Source: Ostreococcus lucimarinus CCE9901
Taxonomy: Eukaryota > Chlorophyta > Mamiellophyceae > Mamiellales > Bathycoccaceae
NCBI RefSeq assembly: GCF_000092065.1
Contig: NC_009371.1
Location: 1 to 64,000 of the forward strand
Direction: 5' to 3'
DNA: 64,000 nucleotides
Positions 56,345 through 64,000 of this stretch are shown in pieces (position 1 is the first letter of the stretch; the number at the start of each line of letters is the position of its first letter). Both the position numbers and the translations under genes were made by a program. Below the pieces are notes generated by a model. It ran no database searches. It was not told where the DNA came from and saw only the letters and a list, made by a program, of their open reading frames with translations.

Positions 56345-57060
56345 CGCGCGACGTCACGAATCCCCGTGCGTCGCTCGAACGACGCGCTCTTCGCGCGTCG
56401 GCGTCGACGAATCGACGACGGCGCGAATCGAATCGCGCGCGGTGCGCGTGAATGAATCGACGCGAATCGACGCGAATCGCGCGCGCGCGCCGTCGCGACG
56501 CCGCGCTTATGTCGCGCGCTCGACCGACCGCCGCGCGCTCGCGTCGCGCGTCGTCGCGCGATTCGCGCGTCGTCGCGCGCGCGCGAGTCGCGCCGTCGCG
56601 CGCGCGGTCGCGCGGTGTGGTCTCCTTTTACCATTTCTACGCCTTACTATACGATATATACAACGCATCATGCGTACACGATCCACCATCACGACATGGA
56701 TCACGCGTGTCATCGTACACGTCACACTGTGTGTCCACACCCGTATGTCCGAATTCTCCACCGACGACGCGTCGCGTCGAATCCATCGCTCGGTCGGCAC
56801 GGGGCGACGCGCGCGACAATCGCGATGCGAGCGATGCGGTGCGTTCGAGCGCGATTCGCGCCGATTCGCGACGCGAGCGATTCCGCGCGGCGTCCACGGG
56901 AACGCCGACCGTCGCGCGACGACCGCGCGTCGATCGCGATGACGCGGTCGCGGTGCCGACCGCGCGATGGATTCGAGGCGACGCCGACGGTCGGCGACGA
57001 CGCGACGACGTCGACGCGTCGCGCCGAGGACGCGATTCGAAGAGTCGACGTCTCGCGCGT
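56345..57060. other. 716-bp divergent spacer between RAP and ACT-repeat genes
   Basis: Most of it is extremely CG-rich. A less GC-rich island (about 56620-56760) includes ACTATACGATATATACAA at 56646-56663, the best core-promoter candidate. The frame of the ACT gene stays open back to 56452, but the peptide is Arg/Asp-rich with no plausible start. A 5' intron or exon here cannot be excluded. Confidence 0.45.
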
Positions 57061-58065
57061 ATGCCGTATGCGCGCGCGGACGGCGCGACGCGCGCACGCG
57101 GAGACGCGCGACGGAGGATCCGTCGCGCGCGCGAGGGGCGCGCGGACGCGCGCGAGACGACGAGGGGCGGCGCGGAGAAGAAGAATAAAACGCCGACGAG
57201 CGACGCGGGTCGAGGACGAAAGAGACCGAACGGGGAAGGGGGAAGAGTGAGACTCGCGCGCGATGACGAAGAGATCGGACGAGGCGATGACGGTGAGACT
57301 GACGAGCGACGCGAACGCGAACGGGCGCGCAGGGCGACGAGGACGGCGACGGCGAACGCGGCGGCGACGGCGCGCGGACGCGCGCGACGAACGACGAAGA
57401 CGCGCGCGGGCGGCGCGTCGGTGGGAACGGAGAAACCGGTGCCGATCGTGATCATAGATAACAAGAGCGATGCGTTCGCCACGGTGGTGGAGGTGTCGTT
57501 CGGAAACTACCTCGGCGAGCTGCTCGACACCGTCGCGGCGCTGAAAAACCTCGGCTTGGACATCAACAAGGGGGACGTGCAAATGTCCGGGGATTCGACG
57601 AAGACGTCGAAATTTTACGTGATCGATCGCGAAAACGGTGAGAAGGTGACCAAGAGCGAGCGCTTGGAGGAGATTCGTCAGACAATCTTGACCAACATGA
57701 TGGCGTTTCACCCGGAAGCCGCCGAGTACATTCAAGCCAAGGCGCCGACGCGCGCGGGGGGCGAGGGGGTCTTGGGTAAGGTGAAGAAGAAGGTGCAAAC
57801 CGGCATCAAGTGCGCCCCGGAGCGGTACCACTCCAAGCTCGAGATCGAAACCACCGATCGACCGGGGTTGTTGGTGGACGTCGTGCGCACGCTCAAGGAT
57901 TTGAGCCTGTGCGTCGTGAGCGCCGAGGTGGACACCATCGGAGATAAGGCGAGCGACATCATCTACGTCACCCATAAAGGTGGGCCGTTGTCGCCGCCGA
58001 TGGAACAACTCGTGGTGAACTCTCTGTCTTACTACTTGTCTCTGACCGAGGAGGAAAGTTACTAA
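57061..58065 (+). CDS. ACT-domain-repeat (ACR11/12-like) plastid protein
   Basis: Two ACT domains are clear. The first (from about residue 127 of this model) is PIVIIDNKSDAFATVVEVSF continuing ALKNLGLDINKGDVQ. The second (from about 257) is KLEIETTDRPGLLVDVVRTL continuing VVSAEVDTIG. KFYVIDRENGEKVTKSERLE and VTHKGGPLSPPMEQLV fit plant ACR11/ACR12, plastid proteins; ACR11 interacts with ferredoxin-GOGAT and glutamine synthetase. The start is unresolved: ATG 57061 is a placeholder, because the region 57061-57430 is Arg/Asp-rich and only its last part (TRTATANAAATARGRARRTT) resembles a transit peptide. The end is firm. Confidence 0.72.
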   Translation: MPYARADGATRARGDARRRIRRAREGRADARETTRGGAEKKNKTPTSDAGRGRKRPNGEGGRVRLARDDEEIGRGDDGETDERRERERARRATRTATANAAATARGRARRTTKTRAGGASVGTEKPVPIVIIDNKSDAFATVVEVSFGNYLGELLDTVAALKNLGLDINKGDVQMSGDSTKTSKFYVIDRENGEKVTKSERLEEIRQTILTNMMAFHPEAAEYIQAKAPTRAGGEGVLGKVKKKVQTGIKCAPERYHSKLEIETTDRPGLLVDVVRTLKDLSLCVVSAEVDTIGDKASDIIYVTHKGGPLSPPMEQLVVNSLSYYLSLTEEESY

Positions 58066-58266
58066 ACGGTTCTGAGAATCTTACGCGTTGACGCGGGTCT
58101 CGACGACGCCGCGAGGGGTGCGTTCGCGAAGCGGCGCTGTAGTCTCGAACAAACTCCAACAAAATGAAATGCTTACTGATCATACCTAACAACACGAACA
58201 TCGCGCTTAATTCGACGACTAGAGGAAATTTTATCAAAACGCTCGGTTCGGGGCGCGCTAAACGCG

Positions 58267-60393
58267 TCAGACGCACGGACAAATGTTTGTGCAGTCGGCG
58301 TGCGCCGCGGCGTACGTGCACGACGCCGGGAGATGGCCGTGAGACGGGCTCAAGAAGCACCGTCCAGAAAGCGCGGAAACGCCACCGCAGTGCTGTGTCT
58401 CGTCGTTGAGCAAGATTTCGTCGCACGCCACGATGTTTCCAGAGCCGTCTGCGCTCGTCGTCCTGGAGATGACGTCGCGGAAATCATTCATAGTGCTCGG
58501 CCACACGTGTTCGGCGCACGTCTTCTGAACCTCGGCGCATCGGGATTCGCACGTTTGCAACGATCCAAACTTGGTTTGAGTCCACTCGATACCGTTCGCC
58601 GTGAGGCGTTGATCGGCCGGGATCGCCTCGACCGGGCCAGATTCTTCCATGGCGCCCATGCCGGCGGCGGCAAACCGGTTAGGATCGACGTTCGCCTTCG
58701 GCGGTTGCGGCGGTTGTTCCACTAGCACCGGCTGTTCCATCAACACCGGTTGCTCCACTTGCGCCGGTTGCTCCACTTGCTCGCCGTAATGATCGTTGTC
58801 GTATTCGCGATCTTGGTATTCGTCCGTCGCCTGCACCACCGGCGCCGTGGACTCCAACGTCGGCTGCGTTTCCACGGGCGGCATCACCGGTGCCGTGGAC
58901 GACGCTTCTACCGGGTTCATCGGAACTTCGGGTAAACCGCCTTGTTCGCACCCGGTGACACCGTAATGGTCGCACACGCACTGAGTGCACGTTTCCCATC
59001 CGTCTTCGTAGCTGATGGATGGATCTTGGTGATCCGTCTTGCAAAATCGACAAGCGCTGTCAGCGTAGCAACCTTGGCCGCCCTCGGTCAGGCATCGCTT
59101 ATCGTACATCAAGTACAAAATCTTGCTATCGCACGTGTTATAGTTGCACGTGAGACCTAAAGCGGCGGAAGCAGTGGACGACGCCGTCAAGAAGCTCGAC
59201 GCCAGTCCTTCGTCTGTCACCTCCGCCACCTGCGGCTCGCTCGAGAATTGTTGCGCAGGCGCCGCTTGCGGTATGTCTGAGAATTCATCATACGCTTGCG
59301 CGGCTTGCACCGGCGCCGCTTGCACCACGGTTGAGGATTGCTCGAGCGTCGGCGTGGCTTGCACCGGCGCCGTCGTTGGCGTGGCTTGCACCGGCGCCGT
59401 CGTCGGCGTGGATTCCAAACCTTCCGGCGTCGGCATCCCCGCGCATCCAGTGCTGAAACCATAATGCTCGCACACGCACGGGTCACAAAGACCCATAGAG
59501 TCCGGAATATCGTTCATACCGCCTTGTTTTTCCATCCCGAGCACGCGGCAGAACCGGCACCCGCTGTCGCCCACGCAACCGATGCCCCCGTTCGCGCACG
59601 CCGGATCGACGTGCTGGAACTTATCTGGACACATGGCCGCGTCGCACGTCGCGCCTTCGGCGATCAACGCCGCGGCACCGTCGACGCCTGAACCCGCGAT
59701 GGGCGTCGAGACGATGCCTGAGCCGACGGCCGCCGCGCCGCTCGCCGCCGCGCCGCTCGCCGCCGCGCCGCTCGAGAAACCGATCGACGAAGACTTAAAA
59801 TTCTCCGCCTCATCCTTGAAAAACTGCGGCACGTCGCCGAGCGCACCGCTGTCCACGTCGTGCGTTCTCGACACCCTCCTCGATCGCTCGGATTCGCTCG
59901 CCGTGTTCCACGCTTCGCCCTCCAACAGCGGATTCGACGCCCCGAGCTCCGTCAGCGCCCCGTCGCGTCTCGCCCCGCCCAACCGCGCCACCGTCTCCTT
60001 CGCTCGGTACCGCCGCGTCAGATCATCGCGAGTTTTCTCATCCAAATCCAACACCGTTCCCTCGTACGCCGCTCCCTCGACCCGTCGCACGCTTCGCTTC
60101 CCCAGCGCCGCGTTCGCGTTCGCGTTCGCGTTCGCCGTCGTCTCCCGCCCCCCCATCGCCGCCATCATCGCCATCATCCCCAGCGACGCCATCGCCGCGC
60201 TCGCCATCGTCCGTCGGTTCATCCGCAGTCCCTCCCCCGCGCCCTCGCTCGCGCCTCGCGCGTCTCGCGCGTCGTCGTCGTCGCTCTCGCGTCGTCGTCG
60301 CGCGTCCCGATCGTCGTCGCGTCGGCCCAGCAGCGACGCCGATTCCGACGCCCGCGCCGCATCGCGCGATCGCGCGTCGTCCGGTGCGCGCAT
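58267..60393 (-). CDS. Single-pass surface/secretory protein with twin 10-Cys repeats
   Basis: The 708-aa protein has a cytosolic-type N-terminus (about 60 residues, basic/acidic, with SASLLGRRDD), one signal anchor at about 63-82 (MASAAMASLGMMAMMAAMGG) and a long lumenal or extracellular part. It contains two homologous roughly 70-residue Cys-rich units (about 248-318 and 411-483). Each has ten cysteines in the order C-x4-C, C, GGxGC, CRFC, C-x2-CVC(E/D)HYG and GC. Linkers are Ala/Pro/Thr/Gln-rich with short repeats (TTAPVQATP twice; VEQP/MEQP). A further C-terminal Cys domain includes CESRCAEVQKTC and ends CTNICPCV. I do not recognise the repeat family. Start ATG at 60393; the frame extends to 60573 with Arg-rich sequence. 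Confidence 0.75.
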   Translation of the reverse strand: MRAPDDARSRDAARASESASLLGRRDDDRDARRRRESDDDDARDARGASEGAGEGLRMNRRTMASAAMASLGMMAMMAAMGGRETTANANANANAALGKRSVRRVEGAAYEGTVLDLDEKTRDDLTRRYRAKETVARLGGARRDGALTELGASNPLLEGEAWNTASESERSRRVSRTHDVDSGALGDVPQFFKDEAENFKSSSIGFSSGAAASGAAASGAAAVGSGIVSTPIAGSGVDGAAALIAEGATCDAAMCPDKFQHVDPACANGGIGCVGDSGCRFCRVLGMEKQGGMNDIPDSMGLCDPCVCEHYGFSTGCAGMPTPEGLESTPTTAPVQATPTTAPVQATPTLEQSSTVVQAAPVQAAQAYDEFSDIPQAAPAQQFSSEPQVAEVTDEGLASSFLTASSTASAALGLTCNYNTCDSKILYLMYDKRCLTEGGQGCYADSACRFCKTDHQDPSISYEDGWETCTQCVCDHYGVTGCEQGGLPEVPMNPVEASSTAPVMPPVETQPTLESTAPVVQATDEYQDREYDNDHYGEQVEQPAQVEQPVLMEQPVLVEQPPQPPKANVDPNRFAAAGMGAMEESGPVEAIPADQRLTANGIEWTQTKFGSLQTCESRCAEVQKTCAEHVWPSTMNDFRDVISRTTSADGSGNIVACDEILLNDETQHCGGVSALSGRCFLSPSHGHLPASCTYAAAHADCTNICPCV

Positions 60394-60984
60394 GCTCGGC
60401 GCGCGCGTCGTCGTCGTCCGCGCCGTCGCGCGTCGTCGAGCGTCGCGCGATGCGAGACGGTACCACAACTTTAGTGTTGGCGAAACCACGAAATCCCGTC
60501 CCGCGCGCGTCACCGAACCCGATCGGCGTCGCCCGCCGTGTCTCTGGTATACGGGTACACGCACCGTTCTCATATGAACGCCGAGGTACTATAATACCTC
60601 TAATAACGCTCTATGAAAGGTGCGAGCGGGACGCCCGACCGACCCCTCGTGCGTGTCCGAATGTCCGATCGTCCCCGAATGTCCGAATATCCGAATAATC
60701 CCATCCGTATGCGCGAGCAGTCCGACGCGAAGACCGACCCAAGCGCGGCATCCATCCATCGATGCCCCACTCTTCGACGGCGATTCGCGACGCCGGTCGA
60801 CCCGTGGACGCCGCAGACGCCGACGGACGCCGCCGAGCGCGAAGAGCGGACGGTGTGCGACGCGAACACAACGCGACGACGCGACGACGCGAATCCGGAC
60901 GCGCGACGACGAGGACGCGCTCGAGCGCGCGCGAACGCTGACTGGACGCCGCGTCGGCGCGGCGCGCGACGAAGCGAACGCGCG
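60394..60984. other. 591-bp divergent spacer
   Basis: This lies between the Cys-rich surface protein and a small plus-strand ORF. It includes TGAACGCCGAGGTACTATAATACC (60575-60598, described by position), an AT-rich possible core promoter, and near-direct copies of a CCGAATGTCCGA/ATATCCGA motif at about 60656-60694. Frames here are CG-driven. Confidence 0.4.
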
Positions 60985-61164
60985 ATGGGGCTCGAGACGG
61001 CGCTGCTGAGGAACCACGAGCGGTTGGGGAAGATCGCGCTCACGGGAGGGTTCGCGTTCGGGTTCGCGTACACGACGAAGACGGGGACGAGTCCGCTCGC
61101 GGGATGGGGATGGACGCCGCGGACGCGCGAGGCGAGCGCGCGCGCGGCGACGGCGAACGATTGA
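60985..61164 (+). CDS. Possible 59-aa small membrane-type protein
   Basis: A short frame starts at ATG 60985 (MGLETALLRNHERLGKIALT) with a glycine/aromatic hydrophobic stretch (GGFAFGFAYTTKTG) and an Ala/Arg-rich end. It looks like a small organellar or membrane protein but matches no family I know. The frame is open upstream to 60613 but there is Arg-rich. It could be the last exon of something larger. The convergent transporter stop is 199 bp away. Confidence 0.35.
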   Translation: MGLETALLRNHERLGKIALTGGFAFGFAYTTKTGTSPLAGWGWTPRTREASARAATAND

Positions 61165-61252
61165 TGATTGTTGTTGTTGTAAAAAGAATGGGTTTGTACG
61201 CACGACGATGGCGCGCGGTGATCGACGCGCGCGGTTTGACTAGGGCTAAGAT

Positions 61253-61292
61253 GAACGAACGAACGAACGAACGAACGAATGAATGAATGAAC
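61253..61292. repeat. GAAC/GAAT tetranucleotide microsatellite, 10 units
   Basis: Six GAAC, three GAAT and one GAAC unit lie in tandem between the small ORF and the transporter 3' end. The pattern suggests slippage followed by a point change that then spread. Confidence 0.9.
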
Positions 61293-61362
61293 GCGTCGGG
61301 GCGCGCCGGCGCCCTCGGCGGCGCGACGCGCGAGGAGAAATATTTCGACGTCTCGGACGCGC

Positions 61363-64000
61363 TCACGTCGACGCCGCGGTCGCGATCGCACCGCCGAGCT
61401 CGACGTCGGCGGTGGGTTCGATATCGGAACCGCGACGACGGTGGCGCGCGGCACGGGACCGAGCGGCGCGGTCGACGACGGCGGTCCACGCCGCGCGGAA
61501 CCCCACCGTGGTGGCGACGACGACGACGACGAAGGCGACGACGATGACGACGTACGGGATCCATATCGCGTCGTCGCCGACGCCTAAGACGACGATACTG
61601 ACGATCAAGAGCGTGATCTGCATGGGGAAACCAAATTTGATAAAGTCGGCGAACACGTAGCCGCCCGGGCCGTACACCATGAGGTTGGTTTGGTATCCGA
61701 AGGGCGACATGAAGGACGCCGAGGCGGCGAGCATGAGTAAGAAGGCCATCTTTTCGAGCGCGATGTTTTCAGATTCCGCGGCGCTGGCGGCGATGGGAAG
61801 CATCAAAGCCGCGGCGGCGTTGTTCGTCACGATGTTGGAGATCAAGAACGTGGCGAGGTAGACGGCGACGAGCAAGCCGATTTCACCCGTGTTCGTGACG
61901 CGACCCAACGCGACGAGTTTCTTCGCCACGGCTTCGGCGACGCCACTGTTTTGCATGGCGCGCGAAATTCCAAAAGCACCGGCGATGGTGACTATGACGT
62001 CCCATTTTATGGCGTTTCGAGCCTCTTGCTGCGTCAGAGTGCCAGAGGCGATCATCACAGCCGCCGCGAGCACCGCGGCGGTGAAGAGCTCCATGACGCC
62101 GGCGGTGTACAAACTAATCATTGCCAGCGCGCACAAGAGCGAGGGGATGAGTAATCGCAAACGAGGGGGCGTAGAATCGTCCAAAACACTGATCAGAGCG
62201 AACGCGCCCTGCGCCCGGGCGCTTTGTTTGAAATCTTCACCGGCGTCGAGTAAAAGCACGTCGCCGGGGTGCAAGACGACGTCGCCAATTCTTGAGTGCA
62301 CGCGCGCGCCCTCGCGATGGACGGCGATGACGACTGCGTTGAATCGCGTGCGAAATTTGATGTCTCGAATAGACTTACCGACCAAATCTCCAGTTTTCGC
62401 GACCACGGCTTGAATCAATCGACGGTCGTGACTGGAGATTTCGAGCTTGTCCACTTGGTCGCTCGAGTACGGCGCCAGCCCCGGAACCCGACGAAGACTG
62501 GCGATGGCGTTGGCGCCACCGGCGTACCACATCACGTCATTTGCTTCTAAAGGCTCACTCGGATCGATCACAGTGGTTCTGTCCGCGGGAGATTCAACCA
62601 TGGCGACGACAGCCGCTGCGCCGACGCTCACGATGGATCGCGTGCGCTCGATTGATACCAAAAACAAACCCGGCAACGACCGCAAGCCGCTCTCGACCGC
62701 CGTCTTGCCTATGAAATTCTTCGCCGTAGCTTCAATGCGCACGGCGATGAGGAACTCTTTCCCTGTGTTCATCGTTCCCGATCCATGACCGATGATTTCT
62801 AAATCCTCGCGAGTCTTCGCCAAGCGCTCGTCCTCCTCAACGACGACGTCTTCAGATTCCTCCAAGAGCTTGATCAAAGGTGAACTATCCTGCGCCTGTA
62901 ATACGAGAGTATCACCCACTTGAAAAATCAGCGCGTTTAGCTTACCCGGTGGCGCGCGACCGCCACGTTGCACAGCGATGATGGCGCCGCCGTACGTGAC
63001 GCGCAAATCCGCCTCTCCTGGAGTCTTTCCCACGAGCGATGACGTCGGTTTCACACTGCATCGAACGACGGATTGCCCGCGCCTTTTCACGGCTTCAATC
63101 CCAGTCACGGGTTCGAGTAAAGTTTTGATCACCGTCGTGATCTCCTCTTTCGTCGTGGTGTTTTGCAACACTTGCAAGCGCCAAATAGAAACCGATCGCG
63201 AACCCACCGCCGAAGCTTCGCAATGTAACAACTGCACACGCAAGCGATTCAACGCCTGCGAGATGTCGTGCAACAACCCGGGTCGATCGTTCGCACTAAT
63301 TCCGAGCACCATACGTCCAACGTGTTCGGGGTTATTTTGATCGGCATCGGGATCGACATCCACGGTCACCAACGGCGGCCCCAGGGCGGTTTCGCTCTCC
63401 TTGGCGCTAATCATCGCGTCACCGTCGCCGCGAGCTTCACCGAGAGCATTCTTCAGATTTTCGCCGTACATCCGCAACGCCTGAGCTTTGATCGCTCGTG
63501 CGGTGCCGTCGTCAGAATCACTGGCGCCACCAGAAGTATACGCGTTGCCGTCGGAGGATGAATACCCCGGGCTCAGCGGGAGCGCGCTCCCAGCGTCGCT
63601 CGAGTCTTGGTTCGATCCGTGCGATCTGCGAGGTCGAGCCTTTTGTCGACGCTTCCGCAAGGCATAAATTCCACCTTCCGATTCTTTGTAAATGGCGTGC
63701 GTGCGCGCGAGCTTTTGTAAATCCGCAATGCTGCTCGCCGAGTGCATGGCGACGACGTCCTTCTCGTCACCTCCGTCAAACGACGTCTCTCTCGCGCCTT
63801 CGTCTTCGTCTTCGTCGTACTCTTGCGTGATCGCCATCAACCCATACTCCGCGCACACCTTCCCGAGCGACTCGATCATCCCGGTAAAATACAAAATATC
63901 GCCCTGGTTCAGGATGAACTCTGGTCCGATGGCGCGCAACAACGCTTGGTTTCTGCGCACGCTCACCAGGTACAATCCCGGCAAACCTCGCAATCCGCTC
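61363..64000 (-). CDS. SLC13/SAC1-type transporter with RCK_C domains and an ACT domain (5' end beyond window)
   Basis: The gene is cut at the right edge: the frame is open through 64000, upstream of the first Met here. The visible 876 residues begin inside an RCK_C (TrkA_C) domain (GLPGLYLVSVRRNQALL). An acidic, Ser-rich linker follows, then an ACT domain (about 228-300; LGISANDRPGLLHDISQALN). Three more RCK_C-like units follow (about 308-375; about 410-495 with GLRSLPGLFLVSIERTRSIV; about 520-590 with DLVGKSIRDIKFRTRFNAVV). The C-terminal half of an SLC13/citrate-transporter-like membrane domain comes last, with FLISNIVTNNAAAALMLPIA and ASFMSPFGYQTNLMVYGPGG. Relatives include Chlamydomonas SAC1/SLT sulfate proteins. 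The ion is unknown; the N-terminal membrane half should lie beyond 64000. Confidence 0.85.
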   Translation of the reverse strand, partial: SGLRGLPGLYLVSVRRNQALLRAIGPEFILNQGDILYFTGMIESLGKVCAEYGLMAITQEYDEDEDEGARETSFDGGDEKDVVAMHSASSIADLQKLARTHAIYKESEGGIYALRKRRQKARPRRSHGSNQDSSDAGSALPLSPGYSSSDGNAYTSGGASDSDDGTARAIKAQALRMYGENLKNALGEARGDGDAMISAKESETALGPPLVTVDVDPDADQNNPEHVGRMVLGISANDRPGLLHDISQALNRLRVQLLHCEASAVGSRSVSIWRLQVLQNTTTKEEITTVIKTLLEPVTGIEAVKRRGQSVVRCSVKPTSSLVGKTPGEADLRVTYGGAIIAVQRGGRAPPGKLNALIFQVGDTLVLQAQDSSPLIKLLEESEDVVVEEDERLAKTREDLEIIGHGSGTMNTGKEFLIAVRIEATAKNFIGKTAVESGLRSLPGLFLVSIERTRSIVSVGAAAVVAMVESPADRTTVIDPSEPLEANDVMWYAGGANAIASLRRVPGLAPYSSDQVDKLEISSHDRRLIQAVVAKTGDLVGKSIRDIKFRTRFNAVVIAVHREGARVHSRIGDVVLHPGDVLLLDAGEDFKQSARAQGAFALISVLDDSTPPRLRLLIPSLLCALAMISLYTAGVMELFTAAVLAAAVMIASGTLTQQEARNAIKWDVIVTIAGAFGISRAMQNSGVAEAVAKKLVALGRVTNTGEIGLLVAVYLATFLISNIVTNNAAAALMLPIAASAAESENIALEKMAFLLMLAASASFMSPFGYQTNLMVYGPGGYVFADFIKFGFPMQITLLIVSIVVLGVGDDAIWIPYVVIVVAFVVVVVATTVGFRAAWTAVVDRAARSRAARHRRRGSDIEPTADVELGGAIATAAST

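Noticed and set aside
56722-58008. 428-codon minus-strand frame
   Set aside because: Antisense to the ACT-repeat protein, whose ACT motifs are clear on the plus strand.
1-64000. tRNA, rRNA, snRNA genes, transposons or viral insertions
   Set aside because: I scanned the spacers for cloverleaf-like B-box sequences, transposase or reverse-transcriptase motifs and terminal repeats and found none I could support. Structured RNAs cannot be excluded without a covariance search.

Overview
This window is one end of a eukaryotic nuclear chromosome. It opens with a plant-type telomere (CCCTAAA repeats, 1-134) and is cut at an arbitrary point at 64000. The sequence is GC-rich. About 37 genes are packed with spacers that are mostly under 300 bp, on both strands, and most are intronless. 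Several products are typical of a green plastid: NTRC, an NXD1-like neoxanthin protein, a lumen-targeted peroxiredoxin Q, an ACR-type ACT protein, and an OPR/RAP organelle RNA factor. Together these point to a picoplanktonic green alga of the Mamiellales, most likely Ostreococcus. The species is an inference.

Layout. 1-505: telomere, a 13-bp tandem repeat, and one arm of a perfect 161-bp inverted repeat whose other arm is the 3' end of the TPR gene at 3446-4774. 505-8408: C5orf34-like protein, RmlD-type reductase, TPR protein, cupin, SET-domain methyltransferase, peroxiredoxin Q-like and ELMO-domain protein. 8538-15074: a giant Sec39/NBAS-like ER-tethering subunit. 15180-21104: an unknown protein, a Trp/Tyr permease-like transporter, a bicupin, a GcvT/YgfZ-like plastid protein and a Cys-rich one-TM protein. 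21230-29483: splicing factor Saf4/CCDC130 (with an intron), kinetochore Spc24, Rrp15, a CCCH/KH RNA-binding protein, NXD1, VMP1 and NTRC. 29782-32890: an intron-dense SUV39-type SET gene (13 exons) and a two-exon RGG/proline-rich protein. 33046-43393: tail-anchored TPR protein, MDP1-like phosphatase, double-module EML WD40 protein and a long coiled-coil protein. 43394-44237: no gene assigned with confidence. 44238-52531: PIG-Y-like, TrmB, a small basic protein, Ctf18, GNAT and LARP1. 53219-64000: OPR/RAP protein, ACT-repeat protein, a surface protein with twin Cys-rich repeats, a 59-aa ORF, and a 5'-truncated SLC13-type transporter carrying RCK_C domains and an inserted ACT domain.

There is no operon logic. 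Themes do recur: chromosome segregation and replication (Spc24, Ctf18, EML), ER and vesicle biology (NBAS/Sec39, VMP1, PIG-Y), RNA biology (Saf4, Rrp15, LARP1, CCCH/KH, TrmB, RAP) and plastid redox/pigment function (NTRC, PrxQ, NXD1). Reading the introns by hand gave three spliced gene models and two intron classes. One class is GC-rich with an ACTGAC branch-point motif 19-29 nt before the acceptor. The other is short and AT-rich, mostly carrying TTAATT, and is confined to the SET gene.
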